64,000 bases of DNA from Enterobacter sp. RHBSTW-00175 (GTDB taxonomy: Bacteria; Pseudomonadota; Gammaproteobacteria; Enterobacterales; Enterobacteriaceae): contig NZ_CP055930.1 of NCBI RefSeq assembly GCF_013927005.1, positions 1,674,001-1,738,000 of the forward strand, read 5' to 3'. Position numbers and translations under genes: made by a program. Under the pieces are notes generated by a model, which did not search any database, had not been told where the DNA came from, and saw only the letters and a list, made by a program, of their open reading frames with translations. The first letter of the stretch is position 1. Each line of letters opens with the position of its first letter. Positions 30,730-43,545 of the stretch are shown here, piece by piece.

Positions 30730-32349
30730 ATGCGTGTTACTGGTTTAACCCCGCAAGATCTCAAGGCTTATGGTATTCACGACGTCCAGGAAGTCGTCTA
30801 CAACCCCGATTACGATACGCTGTATCAGGAAGAGCTCAATCCAGCACTGGAAGGATACGAGCGAGGTGTGTTGACGAACCTTGGTGCTATCGCCGTCGAT
30901 ACCGGTATTTTTACCGGTCGTTCGCCGAAAGATAAGTATATCGTCCGAGACGAAACCACCCGCGATACGCTGTGGTGGGCAGATAAAGGCAAAGGGAAGA
31001 ACGACAACAAACCGCTCTCCCCTGAAACCTGGCAGCATCTGAAAGGGCTCGTCACCCAACAACTCTCCGGCAAGCGTCTGTTCATTATTGATGCCTTCTG
31101 TGGCGCAAACGCCGACACCCGTCTTTCCGTCCGTTTTATCACCGAAGTGGCCTGGCAGGCGCATTTCGTGAAAAACATGTTTATTCGTCCGACTGGTGAA
31201 GAGTTAAAGGATTTCACCCCGGATTTCATCGTGATGAACGGTGCAAAATGCACTAACCCACAGTGGAAAGAACAAGGCCTGAATTCCGAGAATTTCATCG
31301 CCTTCAACCTGACCGAACGTATCCAGCTGATTGGCGGTACCTGGTACGGCGGCGAGATGAAGAAAGGGATGTTCTCGGTGATGAACTACCTTCTGCCATT
31401 GCAGGGCATTGCCTCCATGCACTGTTCCGCGAACGTTGGCGAGAAAGGTGATGTGGCCGTGTTCTTTGGCCTGTCAGGCACCGGGAAAACCACGCTTTCC
31501 ACCGATCCGAAACGCCGTCTGATTGGCGATGATGAGCACGGCTGGGATGACGATGGCGTGTTTAACTTCGAAGGCGGTTGCTACGCCAAAACCATTCGTT
31601 TGTCTGAGGAAGCTGAGCCGGACATCTTCCACGCCATCCGTCGCGATGCATTGCTGGAAAACGTTACCGTGCGTGCCGATGGCACCATCGATTTCGATGA
31701 TGCATCCAAAACCGAAAATACCCGTGTCTCCTACCCGATCAACCACATCGAAAACATTGTGAAACCGGTGTCGAAAGCGGGTCATGCCACGAAGGTCATT
31801 TTCCTGACGGCAGATGCGTTCGGCGTGCTGCCTCCGGTATCACGGCTGACGGCCAACCAGACGCAGTACCACTTCCTCTCTGGCTTTACCGCTAAACTGG
31901 CCGGTACAGAGCGCGGTGTGACTGAACCAACGCCAACCTTCTCCGCCTGCTTTGGCGCGGCATTCCTGTCGCTGCACCCAACGCAGTACGCTGAAGTGCT
32001 GGTGAAGCGTATGCAGGCATCCGGCGCACAGGCGTATCTGGTCAACACTGGCTGGAACGGTACGGGCAAACGTATCTCTATCAAAGATACCCGCGCTATT
32101 ATCGATGCCATTCTGGATGGATCGCTGGATAACGCTGAAACCTTCACCCTGCCGATGTTTGATCTGGCGATCCCAACGGAACTGCCGGGCGTGGATACGC
32201 ATATCCTTGACCCGCGTAATACCTACGGCTCACCGGAGCAGTGGCGTGAGAAAGCGGAATCGCTGGCGAAGCTGTTTATTGAGAACTTTGAGAAGTACAC
32301 CGATACACCAGCAGGTGTTGCGCTGGTGAGTGCGGGACCGAAGCTGTAA
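30730..32349 (+). CDS. pckA: Phosphoenolpyruvate carboxykinase (ATP)
   Basis: 539-aa enzyme converting oxaloacetate and ATP to phosphoenolpyruvate and CO2, the entry step of gluconeogenesis. The kinase P-loop GLSGTGKTT is at residues 247-255 and the metal/ATP region [16 protein letters not shown] follows. [15 protein letters not shown] near residue 60 and [14 protein letters not shown] near 202 form the substrate site. It is one residue shorter than the E. coli enzyme. AAGGAG lies 6 bases before the ATG. Confidence 0.98.
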   Translation: MRVTGLTPQDLKAYGIHDVQEVVYNPDYDTLYQEELNPALEGYERGVLTNLGAIAVDTGIFTGRSPKDKYIVRDETTRDTLWWADKGKGKNDNKPLSPETWQHLKGLVTQQLSGKRLFIIDAFCGANADTRLSVRFITEVAWQAHFVKNMFIRPTGEELKDFTPDFIVMNGAKCTNPQWKEQGLNSENFIAFNLTERIQLIGGTWYGGEMKKGMFSVMNYLLPLQGIASMHCSANVGEKGDVAVFFGLSGTGKTTLSTDPKRRLIGDDEHGWDDDGVFNFEGGCYAKTIRLSEEAEPDIFHAIRRDALLENVTVRADGTIDFDDASKTENTRVSYPINHIENIVKPVSKAGHATKVIFLTADAFGVLPPVSRLTANQTQYHFLSGFTAKLAGTERGVTEPTPTFSACFGAAFLSLHPTQYAEVLVKRMQASGAQAYLVNTGWNGTGKRISIKDTRAIIDAILDGSLDNAETFTLPMFDLAIPTELPGVDTHILDPRNTYGSPEQWREKAESLAKLFIENFEKYTDTPAGVALVSAGPKL

Positions 32350-32350
32350 C

Positions 32351-32396
32351 CCTTCTCCCTCTCCCACGGGGAGAGGGTCGGGGTGAGGGCATCAGG
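32351..32396 (-). repeat. Palindromic intergenic element, copy 3 (reverse orientation)
   Basis: CTCCCACGGGGAGAGGGTCG followed by GGGTGAGGGCATCAGG; on the - strand this reads CCTGATGCCCTCACCC..., the same core as the other copies. It is the only clearly reversed copy. It starts just after the pckA stop. Confidence 0.75.
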
Positions 32397-32415
32397 CCGC
32401 AGAGACCGTACCTTA

Positions 32416-32447
32416 GTCAGGTGGCGGCTTCGCCTTACCCGACCTAC
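32416..32447. repeat. REP-like palindrome between pckA and envZ
   Basis: GTCAGGTGGCGG-CTT-CGCC... ending in TTACCCGACCTAC, nearly the same as the copy after gntT. It lies between convergent genes. Confidence 0.7.
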
Positions 32448-32448
32448 G

Positions 32449-32475
32449 AAAAAGGGTGGCTAGTGCCACCCTTTT

Positions 32476-32478
<3 letters not shown>
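32449..32478. terminator. Bidirectional terminator, pckA / envZ
   Basis: AAAAAGGGTGGC-TAGT-GCCACCCTTTTTT: a perfect 12-bp stem including A/T tracts. It can serve pckA (+) and envZ (-), whose stop codon overlaps its right edge. Confidence 0.88.
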
Positions 32479-34535
<2,057 letters not shown>

Positions 34536-34768
34536 TATGTGTACTCCCAAAGGTTCGGATAGTCTTTGTAACAGCGTATTCTAAAAAAGTGCACGTGTTC
34601 GACCAGCTAATTCTGGTATAAATTCTAGTCGAAATTGTTACAAAGCATATTTAACAGCAGCTTATCTGCACATTTCATCACATAAATCATTATTAACGCT
34701 GTCTGTTACTATATTTGATACGTAATGTGCGCAACGTCTGCAATGAAGTCGAGTCTGAAGGTCACACC

Positions 34769-35242
34769 ATGAAAACGCCCCTGATCACCCGCGAAGGGTA
34801 CGAAAAACTCAAAAAAGAGATGGATTACCTGTGGCGAGAAGAGCGCCCGGAAGTGACCAAAAAAGTCACCTGGGCGGCAAGTCTTGGCGATCGCAGCGAA
34901 AATGCTGACTACCAGTACAACAAAAAACGCCTGCGTGAGATAGACCGTCGGGTACGTTACCTGACCAAATGCCTTGAGAACCTCAAAATCGTCGATTACT
35001 CCCCGCAACAGGAGGGCAAGGTGTTCTTCGGCGCTTGGGTTGAAATTGAAAATGATGACGGCAACACCCTGCGTTTTCGTATTGTCGGCTATGATGAAAT
35101 TTTTGGTCGTAAGGATTACATCTCTATCGACTCACCGATGGCCCGCGCGCTGCTGAAAAAGGAAGTGGGTGATTTGGCCGTCGTGCAGACACCTGCCGGT
35201 GAGGCCAGCTGGTACGTGAATGAGATAGAGTACGTTAAATAG
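34769..35242 (+). CDS. greB: Transcript cleavage factor GreB
   Basis: 157-aa factor that enters the RNA polymerase secondary channel and stimulates cleavage of backtracked RNA. The N-terminal coiled coil (about 1-78) carries the tip motif ASLGDRSENADYQYNKKRLR with the acidic residues needed for cleavage; the C-terminal FKBP-like domain includes GYDEIFGRKDYISIDSP near 112. The start MKTPLITREGYEKL is conserved; the open frame reaches 18 codons upstream. Divergent from ompR. Confidence 0.96.
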   Translation: MKTPLITREGYEKLKKEMDYLWREERPEVTKKVTWAASLGDRSENADYQYNKKRLREIDRRVRYLTKCLENLKIVDYSPQQEGKVFFGAWVEIENDDGNTLRFRIVGYDEIFGRKDYISIDSPMARALLKKEVGDLAVVQTPAGEASWYVNEIEYVK

Positions 35243-35329
35243 TCCGAGAGCGCCCTCCACGGCTGGCATTTTGCCGTGTCAGCCCGTATAACTATCCCCT
35301 GATTTTTCGACTCAACAGATGATAAAGCC

Positions 35330-37660
35330 ATGATGAATGATTCGCTCTGCCGCATTATTGCGGGTGATATTCAGGCCAGAGCCGAACAGGTAGAAGCTGC
35401 CGTTCGCCTGCTTGATGAAGGGAACACCGTGCCGTTTATTGCACGTTATCGTAAGGAAGTCACTGGCGGTCTGGATGATACTCAGCTGCGTAATCTGGAA
35501 ACCCGCCTGGGTTATCTGCGTGAGCTGGAAGACCGACGTCAGGCAATCCTCAAATCCATTGGCGAACAGGGCAAGCTCACCAGCGACCTGGAAAAAGCCA
35601 TTAACGGCACGCTGAGCAAAACCGAATTAGAAGATCTCTATCTGCCGTATAAACCGAAGCGTCGCACGCGCGGGCAGATTGCGATTGAAGCCGGTCTGGA
35701 ACCTCTGGCCGAGCTGCTGTGGAACACCCCATCCCACGACCCGGAATCCGAAGCCGCGAAATTTATCGATGCCGATAAAGGCGTGGCCGACACCAAAGCC
35801 GCCCTCGATGGCGCGCGTTATATCCTGATGGAGCGCTTCGCCGAAGACGCCGCGCTGCTCTCTAAAGTGCGTGACTATCTGTGGAAGAACGCGCACCTGG
35901 TGTCAACCGTGGTGAGCGGCAAAGAGGAAGAAGGTGCGAAATTCCGCGATTATTTCGATCACCACGAGTCCATTTCAACTACCCCTTCTCACCGCGCGCT
36001 GGCGATGTTCCGTGGCCGCAACGAAGGTGTGTTGCAGCTTTCCCTGAATGCCGATCCGCAGTTCGATGAGCCGCCAAAAGAGAGCCACTGCGAGCAGATC
36101 ATTATCGATCACCTCGGACTGCGTCTGAACAACGCCCCGGCAGACAGTTGGCGTAAAGGCGTAGTGAGCTGGACGTGGCGTATCAAAGTGCTGATGCACC
36201 TCGAAACCGAGCTGATGGGCACCGTGCGCGAGCGCGCCGAAGACGAAGCGATTAACGTTTTTGCCCGTAACCTGCACGATCTGCTGATGGCGGCACCTGC
36301 GGGCCTGCGTGCCACCATGGGCCTCGACCCTGGCCTGCGTACCGGCGTGAAAGTGGCAGTGGTTGACGGTACCGGCAAACTGGTGGCTACCGACACCATT
36401 TACCCACACACCGGCCAGGCTGCGAAAGCGGCCGTCGCGGTTGCGGCGCTGTGCGAAAAGTACAACGTTGAACTGGTTGCTATCGGTAACGGGACTGCAT
36501 CCCGTGAAACCGAGCGTTTCTTCCTTGATGTACAAAAACAGTTCCCGAAAGTCACTGCCCAGAAGGTTATCGTCAGTGAAGCGGGGGCGTCTGTTTATTC
36601 CGCATCTGAACTGGCAGCCCAGGAATTCCCGGATCTGGACGTTTCCCTGCGCGGCGCGGTGTCTATTGCCCGCCGCCTGCAAGATCCGCTGGCAGAACTG
36701 GTGAAAATCGATCCGAAATCCATCGGTGTGGGCCAGTATCAGCACGACGTCAGCCAGACTCAGCTGGCGCGTAAGCTGGATGCGGTCGTGGAAGACTGTG
36801 TTAACGCCGTCGGTGTAGACCTGAATACTGCCTCCGTTGCCCTGCTGACCCGCGTGGCGGGCTTAACCCGCATGATGGCGCAAAACATCGTGGCCTGGCG
36901 TGATGAAAACGGTCAGTTCCAGAACCGCCAGCAACTGCTGAAGGTGAGCCGTCTGGGGCCGAAAGCGTTTGAGCAGTGCGCGGGTTTCCTGCGTATCAAC
37001 CACGGCGATAACCCGCTGGATGCCTCAACCGTGCACCCGGAAGCTTATCCGGTTGTCGAGCGCATTCTGGCTGCAACGCAACAGGCGCTGAAAGAGCTGA
37101 TGGGTGACAACAGCGCCCTGCGCAACCTGAAAGCGGCTGATTTCACCGACGAACAGTTCGGTGTACCGACGGTCACCGACATCATCAAAGAGCTGGAAAA
37201 ACCAGGCCGCGATCCGCGTCCTGAGTTTAAAACCGCGACCTTTGCTGAAGGTGTCGAAACCATGAACGACCTGCTGCCGGGTATGGTACTGGAAGGCGCC
37301 GTCACTAACGTCACCAACTTTGGTGCGTTTGTGGATATCGGTGTGCATCAGGATGGCCTGGTCCATATCTCATCGCTGGCCGATAAGTTCGTTGAAGATC
37401 CACACACCGTGGTCAAAGCGGGCGATATCGTGAAAGTGAAAGTGCTGGAAGTTGACCTGCAACGTAAGCGTATTGCCCTGACCATGCGTCTGGACGAGCA
37501 ACCGGGTGAAACCAATGCGCGCCGTGGCAACGGCGGTGGTGCTCGCGAGCAGCAGCGTCCTGCGGCCAAAGCCGCAAAACCGCGTGGCCGTGATGCTCAG
37601 CCTGCGGGTAACAGCGCCATGATGGATGCGCTGGCAGCCGCAATGGGCAAGAAAAAGTAA
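35330..37660 (+). CDS. yhgF: YhgF/Tex-family RNA-binding protein
   Basis: 776-aa cytoplasmic nucleic-acid-binding protein of the Tex family. Order of domains: N-terminal helical region with [19 protein letters not shown] near 32, YqgF/RuvC-like domain starting near 325 ([19 protein letters not shown]), helix-hairpin-helix region near 500-560, and a C-terminal S1 domain (about 645-725, [20 protein letters not shown]). The tail is Ala/Arg/Gly-rich. Tex proteins affect transcription and RNA turnover; the exact role in enterics is unclear. MM at the start leaves a one-codon ambiguity (35330 or 35333). Confidence 0.94.
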   Translation: MMNDSLCRIIAGDIQARAEQVEAAVRLLDEGNTVPFIARYRKEVTGGLDDTQLRNLETRLGYLRELEDRRQAILKSIGEQGKLTSDLEKAINGTLSKTELEDLYLPYKPKRRTRGQIAIEAGLEPLAELLWNTPSHDPESEAAKFIDADKGVADTKAALDGARYILMERFAEDAALLSKVRDYLWKNAHLVSTVVSGKEEEGAKFRDYFDHHESISTTPSHRALAMFRGRNEGVLQLSLNADPQFDEPPKESHCEQIIIDHLGLRLNNAPADSWRKGVVSWTWRIKVLMHLETELMGTVRERAEDEAINVFARNLHDLLMAAPAGLRATMGLDPGLRTGVKVAVVDGTGKLVATDTIYPHTGQAAKAAVAVAALCEKYNVELVAIGNGTASRETERFFLDVQKQFPKVTAQKVIVSEAGASVYSASELAAQEFPDLDVSLRGAVSIARRLQDPLAELVKIDPKSIGVGQYQHDVSQTQLARKLDAVVEDCVNAVGVDLNTASVALLTRVAGLTRMMAQNIVAWRDENGQFQNRQQLLKVSRLGPKAFEQCAGFLRINHGDNPLDASTVHPEAYPVVERILAATQQALKELMGDNSALRNLKAADFTDEQFGVPTVTDIIKELEKPGRDPRPEFKTATFAEGVETMNDLLPGMVLEGAVTNVTNFGAFVDIGVHQDGLVHISSLADKFVEDPHTVVKAGDIVKVKVLEVDLQRKRIALTMRLDEQPGETNARRGNGGGAREQQRPAAKAAKPRGRDAQPAGNSAMMDALAAAMGKKK

Positions 37661-37671
37661 CGTAGTTAATT

Positions 37672-37702
37672 CCCTCACCCTCTCTTTTTGAGAGTGTGAG
37701 GG
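37672..37702. repeat. Palindromic intergenic element, copy 4 (short hairpin form)
   Basis: CCCTCACCCTCTCTTTTTGA... closing with GAGTGTGAGGG. Forms a compact hairpin 11 bp after yhgF and is the most diverged copy. It may also terminate yhgF. Confidence 0.6.
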
Positions 37703-37961
37703 TAAATTAATTAGCCTGCAAAATAATGGCTAATATGAAACCGATTGCATATCCATATTTAAACCAACCTTCATCAGTTTATTAACAAATACGTTAATTC
37801 TGCGTGACACCCAATTGCATTAAATATTGCGCCAGGTCAATTCCCCTTCAAATTAATACCCGCGTTAGCATCCCGTCACATTTTATGTATTGATGATAAA
37901 AACAATTCTCATTACCATCGTATTGTTGATTATTTAATCTTTCCTTCTTTAAGTAGGCACT
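37703..37961 (+). promoter_or_regulatory. feoA upstream region with Fur box
   Basis: AT-rich promoter region of the feo operon. A likely Fur box at 37898-37916 matches the 19-bp consensus at 13 of 19 positions when read on the - strand (GGTAATGAGAATTG...), 45 bp before the feoA start. Iron repression of feo is known in E. coli, where FNR also activates it; I do not see a convincing FNR palindrome here. Confidence 0.55.
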
Positions 37962-38189
37962 ATGCAATTCACTCCCGACAGTGCATGGAAAATTACCGGC
38001 TTCACCCGTGAAATTAGCCCGGCTTATCGGCAAAAACTGCTGTCATTAGGCATGTTACCTGGCTCGTCATTCCAGGTCGTGCGCGTGGCACCGCTGGGTG
38101 ATCCTGTTCATATCGAAACCCGACGCGTAAACCTGGTTCTGCGTAAAAAAGACCTCGCATTAATCGAAGTCGAAGCTATTTCCCGATAA
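37962..38189 (+). CDS. feoA: Ferrous iron transport protein A
   Basis: 75-aa SH3-like small cytoplasmic protein, same length as E. coli FeoA. Contains [20 protein letters not shown] ending in LPGSSF near residue 33 and [16 protein letters not shown] near 50. It supports FeoB activity by an incompletely known contact. It is the first gene of feoABC with 30 bp to feoB. Confidence 0.96.
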   Translation: MQFTPDSAWKITGFTREISPAYRQKLLSLGMLPGSSFQVVRVAPLGDPVHIETRRVNLVLRKKDLALIEVEAISR

Positions 38190-38219
38190 CAAGCCAGCGG
38201 TTTCAGTGAGTCTAATGCA

Positions 38220-40538
38220 ATGAAAAAATTAACTATTGGCTTAATTGGCAATCCTAATTCCGGCAAGACAACCTTATTTAACCAGTTAACGGGCGCACGT
38301 CAGCGTGTGGGAAATTGGGCGGGTGTCACCGTTGAACGAAAAGAAGGTCAGTTTTCCACAACAGACCATCAGGTCACGCTGGTTGATCTGCCCGGAACCT
38401 ATTCATTAACCACTATCTCGTCGCAAACCTCGCTCGATGAGCAGATTGCCTGCCACTATATTTTGAGCGGCGATGCGGATTTATTAATTAACGTGGTGGA
38501 CGCCTCCAATCTGGAGCGCAACCTGTACCTGACACTGCAACTGCTTGAGCTCGGTATTCCGTGCATTGTGGCGCTGAATATGCTCGACATCGCGGAAAAA
38601 CAACACCTGCGCATTGATGTCGATGCGCTCTCTGCCCGTCTGGGTTGCCCGGTTGTGCCGCTGGTCTCCACCCGCGCGCGCGGCATTGATGCCCTGAAAC
38701 TGGCGATCGACCGCCATGCGGGTAACACCAGCGTTGAGCTGGTGCACTATGCCCAACCGCTGCTTCGCGAAGCCAGCCTGCTGGCGCAGGAAATGGAACA
38801 ACACATGCCGGCCAAACAGCGCATGTGGCTCGGCCTGCAAATGCTGGAAGGGGATATCTATAGCCGCGCCTACTCAGGCAACGCTGCCGATAAACTGGAT
38901 GTCGCGCTGGCGCGTCTTAGCGACGAGCTGGACGATCCCGCGCTGCACATTGCAGACGCCCGCTATCAGGCCATTGCCGCCATTTGTGATGTCGTGAGTA
39001 ACGCCCTGACCGCAGAGCCAAGCAAATTCACCGCCGCAGTCGATAAAATCGTCATTAACCGTTTCCTCGGGTTGCCGGTGTTCTTGCTGGTGATGTACCT
39101 GATGTTCCTGCTGGCTATCAACATCGGGGGCGCGCTTCAGCCAATTTTTGACGCCGGCTCGGTGGCGATATTTGTCCATGGTATTCAGTGGATTGGCTAC
39201 ACTCTGCACTTCCCGGAGTGGCTGACCATTTTCCTTGCCCAGGGGCTTGGTGGCGGTATCAACACCGTTCTGCCGCTGGTTCCGCAAATCGGCATGATGT
39301 ACCTGTTCCTCTCCTTCCTTGAGGATTCCGGCTACATGGCGCGCGCGGCCTTCGTGATGGACCGCCTGATGCAGGCACTGGGTCTGCCGGGGAAATCCTT
39401 TGTGCCGCTGATTGTCGGCTTCGGCTGTAACGTACCATCGGTGATGGGTGCCCGCACCCTGGATGCGCCGCGTGAACGTCTGATGACCATCATGATGGCG
39501 CCGTTTATGTCCTGCGGCGCGCGTCTGGCGATCTTCGCGGTCTTTGCGGCGGCCTTCTTTGGCCAGCAAGGTGCGCTGGCGGTGTTCTCGCTGTATGTGC
39601 TGGGCATCGTTATGGCTATCCTCACAGGGCTGATGCTCAAACACACCATCATGCGTGGTGAAGCTTCGCCGTTTGTGATGGAGCTGCCGGTATATCACGT
39701 TCCTCATCTGAAAAGCCTGATTATTCAGACCTGGCAACGTCTGAAAGGCTTTGTGCTGCGCGCCGGTAAAGTGATTGTCATCGTCAGCATCTTCCTGAGC
39801 GCGCTGAACAGCTTCACGCTGAGCGGTGAGGCGGCGGACAACATCAACGACTCTGCCCTTGCCTCCGTCAGCCGCGTCATCACGCCTGTCTTCAAACCGA
39901 TTGGCGTGCATGAGGATAACTGGCAGGCGACCGTCGGCCTGTTCACCGGCGCGATGGCAAAAGAGGTGGTGGTCGGTACACTGAACACACTCTTTACGGC
40001 GGAAAACATTCAGGAACAAGAGTTCAATCCGGCAGATTTCCACCTCGGTGACGAACTGCTCAACGCAGTAAAAGAAACCGGGCAGAGCCTGAAAGATACC
40101 TTCAGCCTGAGCGTGCTGGCGAACCCAATCGAAGCCAGCAAAGGCGATGGCGAAATGGCGACAGGTGCAATGGGTGTCATGAGCGAGAAATTTGGCAGCG
40201 CATCCGCAGCCTACAGCTACCTGATCTTCGTGCTGCTCTACATCCCGTGCATCTCCGTGATGGGTGCGATTTCCCGCGAGTCCAGCCGTGGCTGGATGGG
40301 CTTCTCGATTTTGTGGGGGCTGAACATTGCTTACTCACTGGCCACGCTCTTCTATCAGGCAACGAACTTTAGCCAGCATCCACGCTATAGCCTGGTCTGT
40401 ATCCTGGCGGTTATTTTGTTCAACGTGATAGTTCTGGGCCTGCTGCGCCGGGCGCGCAGTCGTGTCGACATCAACCTGCTGGCAACGCGCAAAACCGCAG
40501 CCACCTGCTGCGACAGCCCGGCAGGCGACTGTCACTAA
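38220..40538 (+). CDS. feoB: Ferrous iron transport protein B
   Basis: 772-aa inner membrane Fe(II) transporter with an N-terminal G domain. G1 is GNPNSGKTT (residues 10-18), G3 is DLPGTYS near 57, G4 is NMLD near 120. The membrane part has two Gate regions with conserved Cys: [14 protein letters not shown] near 402 and the region containing [16 protein letters not shown] near 675. The C-terminus is Cys-rich ([11 protein letters not shown]), as in other enteric FeoB. It takes up Fe(II) under anaerobic or acidic conditions. Confidence 0.98.
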   Translation: MKKLTIGLIGNPNSGKTTLFNQLTGARQRVGNWAGVTVERKEGQFSTTDHQVTLVDLPGTYSLTTISSQTSLDEQIACHYILSGDADLLINVVDASNLERNLYLTLQLLELGIPCIVALNMLDIAEKQHLRIDVDALSARLGCPVVPLVSTRARGIDALKLAIDRHAGNTSVELVHYAQPLLREASLLAQEMEQHMPAKQRMWLGLQMLEGDIYSRAYSGNAADKLDVALARLSDELDDPALHIADARYQAIAAICDVVSNALTAEPSKFTAAVDKIVINRFLGLPVFLLVMYLMFLLAINIGGALQPIFDAGSVAIFVHGIQWIGYTLHFPEWLTIFLAQGLGGGINTVLPLVPQIGMMYLFLSFLEDSGYMARAAFVMDRLMQALGLPGKSFVPLIVGFGCNVPSVMGARTLDAPRERLMTIMMAPFMSCGARLAIFAVFAAAFFGQQGALAVFSLYVLGIVMAILTGLMLKHTIMRGEASPFVMELPVYHVPHLKSLIIQTWQRLKGFVLRAGKVIVIVSIFLSALNSFTLSGEAADNINDSALASVSRVITPVFKPIGVHEDNWQATVGLFTGAMAKEVVVGTLNTLFTAENIQEQEFNPADFHLGDELLNAVKETGQSLKDTFSLSVLANPIEASKGDGEMATGAMGVMSEKFGSASAAYSYLIFVLLYIPCISVMGAISRESSRGWMGFSILWGLNIAYSLATLFYQATNFSQHPRYSLVCILAVILFNVIVLGLLRRARSRVDINLLATRKTAATCCDSPAGDCH

Positions 40539-40549
40539 GGAGAATCGCC

Positions 40550-40786
40550 ATGGCATCGTTGATTCAGGTTCGTGATTTACTGGCGCTGCAAGGGCGTATG
40601 GAGGCAAAGCAGTTGAGCCTCAGCCTGCATACGCCGCAACCGATGATCGATGCCATGCTTGAAAAACTGGAGGCGATGGGGAAAGCCATGCGAATTCAGG
40701 AAGATGCAGACGGTTGTTTATCCGGCAGTTGCAAAAGCTGCCCGGAAGGAAAGGCCTGTCTCAGGGAGTGGTGGACGCTTCGTTAA
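40550..40786 (+). CDS. feoC: FeoC, putative Fe-S regulator/accessory protein of Feo
   Basis: 78 aa, same length as E. coli FeoC. An N-terminal winged-helix-like part is followed by a cysteine cluster Cys56, Cys61, Cys64 and Cys70 ([15 protein letters not shown]), which can bind an Fe-S cluster in homologues. Proposed roles are protecting FeoB from proteolysis or oxygen-sensing regulation. It is 11 bp after feoB, and a strong terminator follows. Confidence 0.95.
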   Translation: MASLIQVRDLLALQGRMEAKQLSLSLHTPQPMIDAMLEKLEAMGKAMRIQEDADGCLSGSCKSCPEGKACLREWWTLR

Positions 40787-40823
40787 AAATGCCGGGAAAG
40801 CAGAGCGCTTCCCGGCGTTTTTA
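40785..40823. terminator. Bidirectional terminator after feoC
   Basis: AAAAATGCCGGGAA ... TTCCCGGCGTTTTT: a 9-bp GC-rich stem with an AGCAGAGCGC-type loop, flanked by A and T tracts. It is shared with the convergent small gene that ends at 40824. Confidence 0.88.
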
Positions 40824-41093
40824 TTACTTATACACGTCCGCGGTTGCGCGTACGTTTTTGGTTTGTTTTTCCGCACTGGTCACGACGTAGTACGTACCGC
40901 CCAGCTCATCTGCCTTTTTAGACAACTCTTTTCTCGCGTCCATTGGCGCGGTGGTGTCAGAGGTCGTGATCTCACCAATTTTGGTCAGATTCATCCCGGC
41001 AAGCTTATCTTTTTCCAGCTCTTTAGCTGCAAAAACACCAAATGACAGTGACCCAATAACCAGAGAAGTGACAATACCTGTAACAAGTTTCAT
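40824..41093 (-). CDS. YhcN/BhsA-family (DUF1471) small periplasmic protein
   Basis: 89-aa protein with a Sec signal peptide (MKLVTGIVTSLVIGSLSFGVFA, cleavage near residue 22) and a mature DUF1471 domain: LTKIGEITTSD, KKADELGGTYYVVTSA and ATADVYK at the end are typical of the YhcN/BhsA/McbA group. E. coli members act in stress response and biofilm formation; the job of this one is unknown. The gene is not at this position in E. coli, where rpnA (yhgA) lies between feoC and bioH. An ATG two codons upstream (41099) is an alternative start; the GGAGAG site is 4 bases from one and about 10 from the other. Confidence 0.88.
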   Translation of the reverse strand: MKLVTGIVTSLVIGSLSFGVFAAKELEKDKLAGMNLTKIGEITTSDTTAPMDARKELSKKADELGGTYYVVTSAEKQTKNVRATADVYK

Positions 41094-41205
41094 AACCATG
41101 ACTCTCCATAGGATTGTAATTTTGATTATCGTAGGCAGTTCGACCGCAACGATATGATGAGTATTGTTGCGGTGTGTAACTTTTGCCAGGATGGATGGAA
41201 AATAA

Positions 41206-41979
41206 TCAGTTTAAACGTTGACTTAACGCAACGAGAGCGGAACAAAATTCAGCGGGATGAGAGATAAACGGCGCGTGCGCGGCTTTCACAACCACATGTG
41301 ATTCGCTTTGCGGCCACAGCGTATCCAGCAGCGGAACCACTTTACGTGGCACCAGCCCGTCCAGATAACCGTAGATCCGCAGATGCGGCAGGGCAAGCGT
41401 TGCCAGTGGCTCACGCAGGTCGACCGTTTTTAAAATCTCCAGCCCACCGTTCAGCACATCAACGTCCGGCATCGGCAGTGACAACACGGTGTTTTTCAGC
41501 GTGCGGGCGTCTTGCCGTGCCGTTTCGGTACCCATTGTTTGCAGCGCCAGGAAGCGTTCCACGGTCCGCTGAAAATCTTCACTCAACTGCAGCTGGAACC
41601 CGGCCAGTACGTCAGGCTTAATACCAGGCCACGCATCGCGTGCGCTAAAGCATGGCGAAGAGGCCACTGTCACCAGCGCCTGCACGCGTTCCGGGTGGGT
41701 CAGCGCAATCTTGCTTGCCACCAGCCCACCCAGACTCCAGCCGAGCCAGATGGCGTTTTGCGGCGCCGCATCCAGAACGTGCTGTGCCATCTCATCAAGC
41801 GACATCGCCTGATAGCCATGGCTGCGGCCAAAACCCGGAAGATCAACCAGGTGCAGCGTAAAATGCGAGGCCAGTTCCTCACTTACGCAATGCCATACTT
41901 CGGCGTTCAGTCCCCATCCGTGCAGCAGCACAAGATGGCAATTTCCCGTCCCTACGGTCTGCCACCACAGAGTCTTCAT
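41206..41979 (-). CDS. bioH: Pimeloyl-ACP methyl ester carboxylesterase BioH
   Basis: 257-aa alpha/beta hydrolase that removes the methyl ester from pimeloyl-ACP, ending the BioC/BioH branch of biotin precursor synthesis. The nucleophile is Ser82 in [11 protein letters not shown]; catalytic His is in [11 protein letters not shown] near 235, and [10 protein letters not shown] near 20 forms the oxyanion region. One residue longer than E. coli BioH. It is divergent from gntX with only 36 bp between starts. Confidence 0.97.
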   Translation of the reverse strand: MKTLWWQTVGTGNCHLVLLHGWGLNAEVWHCVSEELASHFTLHLVDLPGFGRSHGYQAMSLDEMAQHVLDAAPQNAIWLGWSLGGLVASKIALTHPERVQALVTVASSPCFSARDAWPGIKPDVLAGFQLQLSEDFQRTVERFLALQTMGTETARQDARTLKNTVLSLPMPDVDVLNGGLEILKTVDLREPLATLALPHLRIYGYLDGLVPRKVVPLLDTLWPQSESHVVVKAAHAPFISHPAEFCSALVALSQRLN

Positions 41980-42015
41980 CAGTTACTGTTCTCTTTTTTC
42001 ACAAGGAGGTTGCAC

Positions 42016-42699
42016 ATGCTAACAGTGCCTGGCTTGTGCTGGCTATGCCGAATGCCACTTGCCCTGAGCCGATGGGGGATCTGCTCAGTGTGCACGCGCG
42101 CGCTCATGCGCCCTGCCTGCGGGTGCCCACAGTGCGGTTTACCTGCCATGAACCCGAACATCCCTTGCGGGCGTTGCCTGCAAAAGCCACCGCCGTGGTG
42201 TGCGTTAGTGGCAGTGACGGATTACATCCCGCCGCTGAGTGGGCTTGTTCACCAGTTTAAATTTTCCCGCCAGAGCACCCTGGCCATCCCACTTGCCCGC
42301 GTGTTGCTCCTCGCGATTTTACAGGCGCGCCGCACGCGTACCTTGCCACATGCCGACTGCATCGTGAATGTGCCCCTGCACGCCCGCCGCCACTGGCGGC
42401 GCGGCTATAACCAGAGCGACCTGCTCTGCCGGCTGCTCGCTCACTGGCTGGGTTGTCGCTACCCCGCGTCTGCGCTCAAACGCGTCCACGCCACCGCGAT
42501 ACAGCACCAGTTGACTGCGCGGCTTCGCAAAAAGAACCTTAAAAATGCCTTTCGCCTTGAATTCGCGGTGAAAGGCCTCCATATCGCGATCGTGGATGAT
42601 GTCGTCACTACGGGCAGTACCGTTGCTGAACTTTCCCGACTGCTTTTGCGAAGCGGTGCCGCGTCTGTTCAGGTATGGTGTCTGTGCCGTACCTTGTAG
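42016..42699 (+). CDS. gntX: GntX (ComF-family phosphoribosyltransferase-like protein)
   Basis: 227-aa ComF-family protein, same length as E. coli GntX (YhgH). The N-terminal zinc-finger-like part has paired cysteines (CWLCRMP, CSVC, CPQCGLP, CGRC); the C-terminal PRTase-like domain has VDDVVTTGSTVAEL near residue 195. E. coli GntX has been linked to use of DNA as a nutrient and to gluconate metabolism; the biochemical role is unclear. The start at 42016 has AAGGAGG 6 bases upstream; the much longer open frame is antisense to bioH and is not coding. Confidence 0.93.
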   Translation: MLTVPGLCWLCRMPLALSRWGICSVCTRALMRPACGCPQCGLPAMNPNIPCGRCLQKPPPWCALVAVTDYIPPLSGLVHQFKFSRQSTLAIPLARVLLLAILQARRTRTLPHADCIVNVPLHARRHWRRGYNQSDLLCRLLAHWLGCRYPASALKRVHATAIQHQLTARLRKKNLKNAFRLEFAVKGLHIAIVDDVVTTGSTVAELSRLLLRSGAASVQVWCLCRTL

Positions 42700-42760
42700 C
42701 CCTTCTTCAATGGGCGTATGATTATACCCAGGTAATTTAGTCAACTATTAGGCCAAAGCT

Positions 42761-43336
42761 ATGATCCGTATTTCCGATTCTGCACAAGCGCACTTTGCCA
42801 AACTGCTGGCAAATCAGGAAGAAGGGACGCAGATCCGCGTGTTTGTGATCAATCCAGGCACTCCGAATGCAGAATGTGGTGTTTCTTATTGTCCCCCGGA
42901 CGCTGTGGAAGCAACTGACACTGCCCTTAAATTTGAACAGCTCACCGCGTATGTAGATGAGCTGAGCGCACCGTATCTTGACGATGCGGAAATCGACTTC
43001 GTCACAGACCAATTGGGCTCTCAGCTGACCCTGAAAGCGCCAAACGCGAAAATGCGTAAAGTGTCTGACGATGCGCCACTGATGGAGCGCGTTGAATACC
43101 TGCTGCAATCCCAGATTAACCCTCAGCTGGCAGGCCACGGCGGCCGTGTTTCGCTGATGGAAATCACTGAAGATGGTCTGGCGATCCTTCAGTTTGGCGG
43201 CGGCTGTAACGGCTGTTCCATGGTCGATGTGACCCTGAAAGAAGGGATCGAGAAGCAGCTGCTGAACGAATTCCCTGAACTGAAAGGCGTGCGTGACCTG
43301 ACCGAGCACCAACGCGGCGAGCACTCTTACTACTAA
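42761..43336 (+). CDS. nfuA: Fe-S cluster carrier NfuA
   Basis: 191-aa protein with an N-terminal A-type-like domain (degenerate, about 1-95) and a C-terminal Nfu domain carrying the cluster ligands Cys149 and Cys152 in [17 protein letters not shown]. It assembles and delivers [4Fe-4S] clusters to client enzymes, including lipoyl synthase, especially under oxidative stress or iron limitation. The length equals E. coli NfuA. It is 61 bp downstream of gntX. Confidence 0.97.
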   Translation: MIRISDSAQAHFAKLLANQEEGTQIRVFVINPGTPNAECGVSYCPPDAVEATDTALKFEQLTAYVDELSAPYLDDAEIDFVTDQLGSQLTLKAPNAKMRKVSDDAPLMERVEYLLQSQINPQLAGHGGRVSLMEITEDGLAILQFGGGCNGCSMVDVTLKEGIEKQLLNEFPELKGVRDLTEHQRGEHSYY

Positions 43337-43350
43337 GTTGCCCGTCTGCT

Positions 43351-43381
43351 TGCCCGGTGGCGCTGCGCTTACCGGGCCTAC
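43351..43381. repeat. REP-like palindrome after nfuA
   Basis: TGCCCGGTGGCGCTGCGC... ending in TTACCGGGCCTAC. Fourteen bases after the nfuA stop. Confidence 0.7.
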
Positions 43382-43396
43382 AAAATATGCGGTTTG

Positions 43397-43432
43397 ATGC
43401 CCTCACCCCGCCCCTCTCCCACGGGAGAGGGA
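43397..43432 (+). repeat. Palindromic intergenic element, copy 5
   Basis: TGATGCCCTCACCCCGCCCC then TCTCCCACGGGAGAGGGAGA. Same core and orientation as copies 1, 6, 8 and 9. Confidence 0.75.
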
Positions 43433-43441
43433 GAAAGCATT

Positions 43442-43475
43442 AAAAACGGTAACCTCTGGGTTACCGTTTTGCGTT
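43442..43475 (+). terminator. Terminator downstream of nfuA
   Basis: AAAAACGGTAACC-TCT-GGGTTACCGTTTTGCGTTT: 11-bp stem followed by a T-rich tract. It comes after the REP and palindromic elements, about 105 bp past nfuA. Confidence 0.85.
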
Positions 43476-43545
43476 TATCCCCCCAGATGTTGACCTGCGT
43501 CCCAGAATTTAAATTTTGCCTCCCAGGGTGATTCTCAATCACACC

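Noticed and set aside
38874..40043. 389-codon open frame antisense to feoB
   Set aside because: Composition is His, Gln and Arg rich, typical of reverse-complemented membrane-protein code; no independent support.
41512..42015. N-terminal extension of gntX
   Set aside because: The extension is antisense to bioH; a strong AAGGAGG lies just before the conserved ATG at 42016.
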